Origin: CAG-582 sp964551965
Lineage (GTDB): Bacteria; Bacillota_I; Bacilli_A; RF39; UBA660
Reading direction: 5' to 3'
Assembly: GCA_964551965.1 (NCBI GenBank)
Contig: CAZKFB010000050.1
Location: 1-6,797 of the forward strand
DNA length: 6,797 nt
The notes below the pieces were generated by a model, which saw only the letters and a program-made list of their open reading frames with translations, had not been told where the DNA came from and searched no databases. The translations under genes were made by a program, and so were the position numbers. Shown in pieces: positions 1 to 4,846 of this stretch (the first letter of the stretch is position 1; each line of letters starts with the position of its first letter).

Positions 1-220
1 ATACGTATTCATCTTGACCTTCTGGTATTGTTCTAGCTGCTATAGAAAAGTCTTCTAGGGATGGTGAATGACCATTACTTAGGTCAAACACATATTCTCC
101 AACTATTAGAGAGTGAACTTCTCCTGTCTTTTTGTAATCCTCAAAAGTAAATGAACATGCATTTACTGGTACTACATAAGCTACAATTAATAAAATTACT
201 ATTCCTAAAAACTTTTTCAT
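1..220 (-). CDS. Secreted or lipoprotein-like small protein, 3' part outside window
   Basis: Partial gene; 73 residues are visible before the left edge. It starts at the ATG at 220, eight bases after a strong AAGGAG site. The N-terminus MKKFLGIVILLIVAYVVPVN is a signal peptide, followed by A21 and C22. The VNAC sequence resembles a lipobox but has Asn at -2, which is atypical, so lipid attachment is possible and not certain. After it comes a segment with the pattern HSxxVGxYxFDxSxGxxPSLxDF, then AxRTIPxxxDxYV. The gene just upstream encodes the same pattern, with about 24 of 52 mature residues identical by eye, so the two are tandem paralogues. The gene is the fifth of the operon starting at 2427; 19 bases separate it from the preceding stop. 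I do not recognise the family; the product should be outside the membrane. Confidence 0.85.
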   Translation of the reverse strand, partial: MKKFLGIVILLIVAYVVPVNACSFTFEDYKKTGEVHSLIVGEYVFDLSNGHSPSLEDFSIAARTIPEGQDEYV

Positions 221-228
221 GTCATTTA

Positions 229-234
229 CTCCTT
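229..234 (-). promoter_or_regulatory. Shine-Dalgarno site AAGGAG
   Basis: The strand reads AAGGAG eight bases before the ATG at 220, in the 19-base gap after the previous stop codon. It fixes the start of a gene that is otherwise visible only as a fragment. Confidence 0.8.
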
Positions 235-239
235 CTACT

Positions 240-632
240 TTACTTTAATATTATGTAATCATTCTTTGTTGCTTTATCAATATTAGTTTTATATATATAT
301 TTTGCACTAAAGTCTGTAAAATCTTTAGTATCAGTAGTTTTATTTTTGGAATATACTTCCGTCATTGAAAAACTACGATAATTTATTTGTGGTATTTTAA
401 CAATAAATATTTCATATACATATACATCTTTATTCTTTGGTATTGTTCTACTTGCATGCATAAAATCTTTTAAGCTTGGCGTATAACCATAACTAGCATC
501 AAAAATGTAATCCCCCACAACAAAAGAATGAGCAATATCTAATTTTTCATACTCAGTATAATCTACTTCCATAGCATTAACGTTTGGAATAAGTAATATA
601 AATAACGCTAAACATAAAATGACTTTTTTCAT
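240..632 (-). CDS. Small secreted protein of unknown function (130 aa)
   Basis: I chose the ATG at 632, not the one at 638. AGAGG (644-640) sits 7 bases before 632 but only one base before 638, and the shorter form begins with a normal MKK signal peptide. Residues 1-20 (MKKVILCLALFILLIPNVNA) form a Sec signal with a VNA signal-peptidase-I type site. The mature part carries HSFVVGDYIFD (35-45), PSLKDF (52-57), SRTIP (61-65) and a beta-rich C-terminal half ending in KYIYKTNI. There is no cysteine after the cleavage site, unlike its downstream paralogue, so this copy is probably released or loosely bound. It follows the 116-residue membrane protein by 10 bases, and the upstream TAG stop lies within the Shine-Dalgarno, so translation is probably coupled. 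Stop is TAA. The family is not recognised. Confidence 0.85.
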   Translation of the reverse strand: MKKVILCLALFILLIPNVNAMEVDYTEYEKLDIAHSFVVGDYIFDASYGYTPSLKDFMHASRTIPKNKDVYVYEIFIVKIPQINYRSFSMTEVYSKNKTTDTKDFTDFSAKYIYKTNIDKATKNDYIILK

Positions 633-642
633 AAACATACCT

Positions 643-993
643 CTATTCTTTAGGACCTAAACTATATTTCTTTTCATCATTTTCAAATATTATTACTAAT
701 TCTGGTTTTTCCTTTAAGTCTAATGTATTAATAGTTAATACAGCTTTATCTCCCTTAGTAAGAGTAACTATTTCATCTTTATAAAACACAAAGTAATTAG
801 ATTGTACTTTATCATTATTGTCATAAACAGTTACTGATTGGGTAATTAGATTATCATCATACACATATGTATAATAGAAATCATACTTTCCTTTATTCTT
901 ATTATTCAATATAACCATTGAAATTAAGAAACCAATTATTATTACTACAATAGCAATTATAATTATTAATGTTTTCTTATTTATTTTTTGCAT
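643..993 (-). CDS. Membrane-anchored protein with small extracellular domain (116 aa)
   Basis: Starts at the ATG at 993, 5 bases after AGGA, and overlaps the 3' end of the preceding gene by 13 bases in another frame. Residues 1-8 are basic (MQKINKKT), 9-30 form one transmembrane helix, and 31-36 are Lys/Asn-rich. Residues 37-116 form a soluble, beta-rich domain. The end of this domain (D92, L93, P97, L99, F103, N105, D106, K109, Y110) matches the end of the 294-residue protein of the same operon (D269, L270, P274, L276, F280, N282, D283, R287, Y288) with one single-residue gap, so the two probably share a domain. Its N-terminus shares NKKTLIII with the 183-residue neighbour. The transmembrane segment may be an uncleaved signal anchor with the domain outside the cell. 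Function unknown. Stop is TAG. Confidence 0.85.
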   Translation of the reverse strand: MQKINKKTLIIIIAIVVIIIGFLISMVILNNKNKGKYDFYYTYVYDDNLITQSVTVYDNNDKVQSNYFVFYKDEIVTLTKGDKAVLTINTLDLKEKPELVIIFENDEKKYSLGPKE

Positions 994-1532
994 GTATATC
1001 CTAATCCTTCTAGTTTCTTAATTAGTTCTTCTTTCTTATATTCATCACCAATTCTATAAGTACTACTTGATGATTCTAAGATATTTGAAGAATTTATCTT
1101 AATGTCACTTCTATCACTTTCACTTAATCTAGTTATATCTAAATTATCAAGAATAACTCCTTGTTCTTTTGTATCAACAGAAATTGTTATCTTATCTTTT
1201 TCGCTATTAACTTTATATTTTTTTTCAGGTAAATATTTATATGCATCTTTCATGTGATTATATATAGCGTTTCTATGAGTTTCGAATTGTTGATAATAAT
1301 TATCTAATTCAATTGATTTATCAACAATAATTCTACTAATCTTATTTTCTTTATTTAACATGATTGTTAGATCTTCATCAGAATCAATTCCCAATACAAA
1401 TTGTTTTTCTCTTTCACAAACAACTTTTACTGGTTTATTCAAATTAATTATTACTAATGAAATAACTAGAACTACTAATAATACAATAGGAATAATAATT
1501 AATGTTTTTTTATTTTCTAGTATTTTTTTCAT
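981..1532 (-). CDS. Membrane-anchored protein of unknown function (183 aa)
   Basis: The frame is open to an ATG at 1550, but that ATG lies inside the upstream gene with no site before it. AGGAG at 1544-1540 is 7 bases from the ATG at 1532, which gives MKKILENKKT as the start. Residues 10-31 form a single transmembrane helix; the remainder should be extracytoplasmic. The outer part begins KPVKVVC (C39), continues with alternating hydrophobic and charged strands (LTIMLN, ISRIIVDK, YKVNSEKDKITISV) and ends in a helix with GLGYTCKK (C181). The two outer cysteines, near both ends, could form a disulfide. The layout (Cys after the anchor, strands, a Tyr-rich helix) vaguely recalls DUF1307/YehR-type lipoproteins, but I cannot assign it. 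It is third from last in the operon and overlaps the next gene by 13 bases. Confidence 0.82.
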   Translation of the reverse strand: MKKILENKKTLIIIPIVLLVVLVISLVIINLNKPVKVVCEREKQFVLGIDSDEDLTIMLNKENKISRIIVDKSIELDNYYQQFETHRNAIYNHMKDAYKYLPEKKYKVNSEKDKITISVDTKEQGVILDNLDITRLSESDRSDIKINSSNILESSSSTYRIGDEYKKEELIKKLEGLGYTCKK

Positions 1533-1539
1533 TGTATCT

Positions 1540-1544
1540 CTCCT
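1540..1544 (-). promoter_or_regulatory. Shine-Dalgarno AGGAG overlapping upstream stop codon
   Basis: AGGAG starts inside the TAG stop (1545-1543) of the 294-residue protein gene and lies 7 bases before the ATG at 1532. It decides between the two possible starts and suggests translational coupling. The same arrangement (AGAGG overlapping a TAG) recurs at 644-640. Confidence 0.75.
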
Positions 1545-2427
1545 AACCATTATATTTCATTGTATATCTCTTTGCTGAATCGTTTTGGAAACTAAATTTT
1601 AATGTTGGATGTGTTGAAAGATCAACACTTGCAGCCGTTGTTATTGTAACTACTTTACCTGGTCCAACTACTCCTACTGACAAGAATTCATTATTAGCAT
1701 CCCAAATATATACACTTCCACTTAATATTTGTCCGTCTTTAAAGATATTAACTGCATAAGTCTCTGAGGTTGGCTTTGTATATGTATATGTATAAACTGC
1801 TGCTTTTGTTGTAGGTTCCGTTGATGGATTTGTTGGATTTACTGGGTTTACTGGATTCGTTGGATTTACTGGATTAACAGGATTTACTGGATTTGTAGGT
1901 CTCTTTGTAGGAGCTGTTGTTCTTGTTCTCCTTGTAGTATTTCCTGGAATATTACCAGTTACTATTGGTCTAGTAGACTCAGTAGTAGGTTCTGGAATTA
2001 TCGTACTTGGGATTATCGTAGTTGTTGTCTCAGTAATATATGTTTTTTTCGTTGTAGTTGTCGTTTTATTTTGTGTAGTACTTGGTTTATATATACTTTT
2101 TCCACTATTATCGGAACAGAACTTAAGTAGCAATAATATTATTAAGATAATTACTATTATCATAAGTATATACATTATTATTTCTTGAGTACCCATTTTC
2201 TTCTTTTCTTTTTTCTCTTCTTGTGGTTTTACTCCATTGCCTGTTACATCTTGAGTTACTACATTATTATTAATAGGATTAACTTGTTGGACATTAGGAG
2301 TATTTACTGGATTTATACTTTTAACTTGAGTAGTATTAACCCCATTAGTATTAATTACTCTAACATTAGGATTTGTATTCAATCCATTATTTTGTTCGTT
2401 GTTATTTAAATTGTTGTTTCCTTCCAT
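1543..2427 (-). CDS. Surface-stalk membrane protein, Asn-rich tail, NPx repeats (294 aa)
   Basis: First gene of the left operon. Domains in order: residues 1-65 are Asn-rich low complexity (22 Asn and 5 Gln); 66-77 are strongly basic/acidic, ending KKEKKK; 82-102 form one transmembrane helix; 105-178 are a Thr/Pro/Ser-rich stretch with Thr runs; 179-202 are eight NPx triplets (V, V, V, T, V, V, T, S); and 211-294 form a compact beta-type domain with W242. The lysines before the helix put the N-terminus inside, so the stalk and domain point outwards, as in wall-spanning surface proteins. The ending repeats the pattern seen at the end of the 116-residue protein. There is no LPxTG motif and no enzymatic motif. 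The start at 2427 follows a close promoter and a modest AAGGTAGG site. Role unknown; adhesion, wall sensing or ligand binding are possible but unproven. Stop is TAG. Confidence 0.88.
   Translation of the reverse strand: MEGNNNLNNNEQNNGLNTNPNVRVINTNGVNTTQVKSINPVNTPNVQQVNPINNNVVTQDVTGNGVKPQEEKKEKKKMGTQEIIMYILMIIVIILIILLLLKFCSDNSGKSIYKPSTTQNKTTTTTKKTYITETTTTIIPSTIIPEPTTESTRPIVTGNIPGNTTRRTRTTAPTKRPTNPVNPVNPVNPTNPVNPVNPTNPSTEPTTKAAVYTYTYTKPTSETYAVNIFKDGQILSGSVYIWDANNEFLSVGVVGPGKVVTITTAASVDLSTHPTLKFSFQNDSAKRYTMKYNG
1822..1893 (-). repeat. Eight tandem 9-bp units encoding NPV/NPT/NPS
   Basis: Eight in-frame 9-base units of the form AAT/AAC-CCA/CCT-NNN encode residues 179-202 of the 294-residue protein. 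Third positions differ slightly (CCA vs CCT, AAT vs AAC, GTA vs GTT), so the array is not freshly copied, yet near-identical neighbours remain. It can lengthen or shorten by slippage without a frameshift and so alter stalk length. Confidence 0.9.
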
Positions 2428-2451
2428 CGTACTCGCCTACCTTATAAACTA

Positions 2452-2480
2452 ATTATATAAAAAAATAAACATTATTTCAA
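2452..2480 (-). promoter_or_regulatory. Sigma-A type promoter of the five-gene surface operon
   Basis: TTGAAA at 2480-2475, 17 bases of spacer, then a perfect TATAAT at 2457-2452. Transcription should begin near 2445, giving a leader of only about 18 bases before the ATG at 2427. The -35 box begins 10 bases after the T-run of the preceding terminator. Confidence 0.8.
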
Positions 2481-2489
2481 TAAAATAGC

Positions 2490-2523
2490 AAAAAAGATTA
2501 TGATTTATAAATCATAATCTTTT
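2490..2523 (-). terminator. Rho-independent terminator overlapping the end of the 121-aa gene
   Basis: Positions 2492-2523 are a perfect 32-base palindrome, and on the minus strand the hairpin is followed by a T-run (2495-2490). The stem is AT-rich but long. The final codons (KDYDL) form the 5' arm, and the TAA stop at 2507-2505 lies in the apical loop region. It ends the three-gene operon. Confidence 0.85.
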
Positions 2524-2870
2524 AATTTAACCAAACATTCATTAATTTTATTGTAATCACTTTCAATTGGAACGTTTATCGATAAAAATTTGTTGTCATT
2601 CACATCTTCTACTTCCGTTATGAATATTTTATCTTCCAATACTTTGATAATATTATTTTTTTCTAAGTATTGTTTAATCTCTTTTTCACTTTTCTTTTCT
2701 AAATCGATGTTAGATATAAATACGGTTGCATTTAGTATCCCGTAGGAAGACCATACTTCTACACGTATAGGTCGTTCATCATCTAATACTCCTTCATAGT
2801 ATCCAATATTACATACTTCAGTATCACTTTCAAAACTAACTTGTTCACGATCTATTAATGGGTATTTCAT
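2505..2870 (-). CDS. Conserved-looking soluble protein of unknown function (121 aa)
   Basis: Starts at the ATG at 2870, only 2 bases after the preceding stop. Its AAGGAG site (2882-2877) lies within the last arginine codons of the upstream gene, so expression is coupled. It has no signal peptide or membrane segment and is acidic. Residues 16-52 (TEVCNIGYYEGVLDD, then RPIRVEVWSSYGI and TVFIS) look like an antiparallel beta core with one Trp. Residues 60-72 form a Lys/Glu helix (KSEKEIKQYLEKN). Residues 75-105 are again beta. This alternating alpha/beta layout suggests a small, probably cytoplasmic, binding or regulatory protein, but I recognise no family and no catalytic motif. It is the last gene of the operon with the 560-residue protein. 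Confidence 0.85.
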   Translation of the reverse strand: MKYPLIDREQVSFESDTEVCNIGYYEGVLDDERPIRVEVWSSYGILNATVFISNIDLEKKSEKEIKQYLEKNNIIKVLEDKIFITEVEDVNDNKFLSINVPIESDYNKINECLVKLKDYDL

Positions 2871-2872
2871 AT

Positions 2873-3070
2873 TTATCTCCTTCTAATTAATTGTAAGTAT
2901 ATCTTTTGAGCTTCCATATCATTAAATCCCAAATTATTTAAAATACTCATGCCTGTACCAACATCCATTTTATCAAAGCAATTATCATCTTCTAGTATTT
3001 TAACAATAATTTCATAATTCTTGTTAATAAGACATGCTTTTTTAGCTTTTTCTCTAATTATGTCTAACAT
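2873..3070 (-). CDS. Small helical protein of unknown function (65 aa)
   Basis: I prefer the ATG at 3070 (MLDIIREK). A GTG at 3079 is in frame, but it overlaps the AAGGG site at 3083-3079, which is 8 bases from the ATG and leaves no spacing for the GTG. The gene overlaps the end of the 560-residue gene by 17 bases in another frame. The protein is almost wholly helical: residues 1-28 form an amphipathic helix with KAKKAC, then DDNCFDKMD (28-36) looks like a turn, then two helices (GTGMSILNNLG; MEAQKIYLQLI) follow before RRR at the end. No membrane segment is seen. Two of its last three Arg codons double as the Shine-Dalgarno of the next gene. It could be a partner subunit for its neighbours, judging only by coupling. 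Confidence 0.78.
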   Translation of the reverse strand: MLDIIREKAKKACLINKNYEIIVKILEDDNCFDKMDVGTGMSILNNLGFNDMEAQKIYLQLIRRR

Positions 3071-4736
3071 ACTTATCACCCTTCTTTAATTCTAATGCAA
3101 TATCTGATGAATATAGATAATAACCTTGATGGAATAAATCAATCATATCTGACTCACTTATTGCTCTTACAGTTTCATCTCCACTTGGATCTATTAATAT
3201 AGTTAAATTTTCAAGCATAAGAATAGTTAAAGGTTGTAACCCTATCTTATTATTCTTAGCTGCTATTAAGAAATATAGATTAGCACCTAATTCTTTTCCT
3301 AATACATTGTTAAATACAGTATTAATATATTCTACATTGCCGATTCCTTTTAAATCTTTTCTAGCTACAGCTTTAATAAATAATCTAATTCTTGTCGTTC
3401 TATCAAGCATAGATACACCAAATTGATATCTATATCTATTTAAATTATCATCAAATTCTACTTCATGCTTTTTATCATTTATATAGTCTGTATATATCTT
3501 CTTTGTTAATTCTCTAAATTTAATTTTAGATACTAATGCAGTATTTATAGAAGTCATATTTAAATATTCATCATTTATCTTATTGTACATTATATCTTCT
3601 AAATTAATTTCTTTACTAGAATCTATTGAACACATAAATTCTCCGGAAGAGAAAGTCAATTTATTATTATTCAATTCTACATTAGCTATAACATTTTGAT
3701 TAATCGTATAACTAATACCTAAAGATTCCAATATCTTAGCATATATTAAGATAAAGTTATTAGTCGATTCATTATCTTTAATATTACTTTCTTCTATGTA
3801 TTTTGAATAGAAATAACTTAATTCTACATATAGATATAAAGCTATTTCTAATGGGCTATAGTTCTTATGAGGAAAGTGACTTATTAAATAAATCATCGAT
3901 TCAGGTATTGAAACGGTGTCAAGAATACTTATATCTTCTTCAGATCCACTATAAGCATTAGATATACGATTCTTATTTAAAGACTCAAAGTCTATGATTT
4001 CATAATTTTTTAATCGATTATAGAAATTTAATGTTTTCTTACTAAGTGAATATTTATATAGAATTCTATTTCTTTCTACAAATTGAACAATAGCATAACA
4101 AATCACTTCTTTAGAATATCCATACTTATCTTTATCCAGTTCATTTAAGAAATCTCTCTTATTAGCCATAACCAATAATTTAACTATGTATTCTTCCGGT
4201 AATAATACTTTGTTGCCATCAACGCCTATTTGAAATAATTTGGTACTTCCATAAGATTTAGCAATAAGAGATTTTTCCGTTACTAAACTTCGAATTAAAC
4301 CAATACGCATATTAACTTTTATATTTAAACTATTATTATCATTGTAATCAGAACTTATATATTCCAAACAGCTAGCTAATTCAGCTCTATGTAATTTAAC
4401 ACAATAGTACCTATCATCAGCAACAAATATTATTTTAGCTGCTATACCTAATTCATTATCCATATTTAATAAAAGATATCTATACATTCCTTCATCTTCG
4501 ATTAAATCTTTAATTAAATATTTACTTACTTCCTTTTCTTCACCATCTACTTTAATGGTAATTATTTCATCTTCCGATAAACTATTGGGAGAATACTTTT
4601 TATAATCTTCAAAATTTTTTAATACTAAAGAAGGTCCAAAATTATTTTTGAAATTTTCATCAAATAATTCTTTTAGTTCTTTATCAGTATAAAAACGATT
4701 TTTATCGATAAATTTCTCATAACTTTGAATACTCAT
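3054..4736 (-). CDS. Large soluble protein of unknown function (560 aa)
   Basis: Starts at the ATG at 4736, 6 bases after a perfect AGGAGG. It has no signal peptide or transmembrane helix, so it is probably cytoplasmic. There are no tryptophans. Residues 1-90 are charged and helical; 95-125 contain a strand-rich patch (AAKIIFVADDRYYCVKL); 180-245 are helical. Residues 292-372 (SPLEIALYLYVELSYFY, then FILIYAKILESLGISY, then strands) have the spacing and style of transglutaminase-like domains. In those, a helical prelude is followed by the Cys-bearing helix and a short-loop GI-x-Y strand, but here the Cys position is Asn/Phe and no His-Asp partners stand out. Residues 440-545 are a second helical/strand block with LTILIDPSGD (511-520). 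It leads an operon with two small proteins. Function is unknown; a catalytically dead fold is only a guess. Confidence 0.85.
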   Translation of the reverse strand: MSIQSYEKFIDKNRFYTDKELKELFDENFKNNFGPSLVLKNFEDYKKYSPNSLSEDEIITIKVDGEEKEVSKYLIKDLIEDEGMYRYLLLNMDNELGIAAKIIFVADDRYYCVKLHRAELASCLEYISSDYNDNNSLNIKVNMRIGLIRSLVTEKSLIAKSYGSTKLFQIGVDGNKVLLPEEYIVKLLVMANKRDFLNELDKDKYGYSKEVICYAIVQFVERNRILYKYSLSKKTLNFYNRLKNYEIIDFESLNKNRISNAYSGSEEDISILDTVSIPESMIYLISHFPHKNYSPLEIALYLYVELSYFYSKYIEESNIKDNESTNNFILIYAKILESLGISYTINQNVIANVELNNNKLTFSSGEFMCSIDSSKEINLEDIMYNKINDEYLNMTSINTALVSKIKFRELTKKIYTDYINDKKHEVEFDDNLNRYRYQFGVSMLDRTTRIRLFIKAVARKDLKGIGNVEYINTVFNNVLGKELGANLYFLIAAKNNKIGLQPLTILMLENLTILIDPSGDETVRAISESDMIDLFHQGYYLYSSDIALELKKGDKYVRHN

Positions 4737-4742
4737 AGATAT

Positions 4743-4748
4743 CCTCCT
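4743..4748 (-). promoter_or_regulatory. Perfect Shine-Dalgarno AGGAGG
   Basis: AGGAGG lies 6 bases before the ATG at 4736 and only a few bases after the inferred transcription start. It predicts strong translation of the 560-residue protein from a very short leader. Confidence 0.8.
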
Positions 4749-4758
4749 ATTTAAGTCA

Positions 4759-4767
4759 ATTATATCA
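4759..4767 (-). promoter_or_regulatory. Extended -10 promoter of the three-gene operon
   Basis: The strand reads TGATATAAT (4767-4759), a TGn extension before a perfect -10 hexamer. No good -35 is present at 16-18 bases; TTAAAT at 19 bases is the nearest. An extended -10 can work without one. The predicted start near 4752 leaves about a 16-base leader. Confidence 0.72.
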
Positions 4768-4819
4768 TTTAAAACGAGTATTTATTTAATAATATCTATC
4801 TCTTTGACATTATTAACGT

Positions 4820-4846
4820 AAAAAAATCTCTTCATTCGAAGAGATT
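4820..4846 (-). terminator. Rho-independent terminator of the ABC exporter gene
   Basis: A 9-bp perfect stem (4838-4846 with 4825-4833), a 4-base loop (4834-4837) and a 7-base T-run on the minus strand (4826-4820). The first stem bases are the last two bases of the permease TAA stop (4847-4845), so coding region and terminator overlap. Confidence 0.88.

Noticed and set aside
633..638. Upstream ATG at 638 for the 130-residue protein
   Set aside because: Only one base separates it from AGAGG; the ATG at 632 has 7-base spacing and a standard signal peptide.
1533..1550. Upstream ATG at 1550 for the 183-residue protein
   Set aside because: It lies inside the preceding gene without a ribosome site, whereas AGGAG is ideally placed for the ATG at 1532.
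1360..1578. Plus-strand open frame of 72 codons
   Set aside because: It is antisense to the anchor region of the 183-residue gene; it is Phe/Ile-rich with no ribosome site, typical of a shadow frame.
1822..1893. CRISPR-like or intergenic tandem array
   Set aside because: Units are 9 bases, contiguous, without spacers and in frame within a gene.
2185..2409. Plus-strand open frame of 74 codons with hydrophobic product
   Set aside because: Antisense to the Asn-rich tail and anchor of the 294-residue protein; hydrophobicity arises from reading Asn/Lys codons backwards.
1543..2427. Sortase-anchored (LPxTG) surface protein
   Set aside because: No LPxTG motif and no C-terminal hydrophobic sorting signal; the only membrane helix is internal at residues 82-102.
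3071..3079. GTG start at 3079 for the 65-residue protein
   Set aside because: The GTG overlaps the ribosome site itself; the ATG at 3070 has correct spacing.
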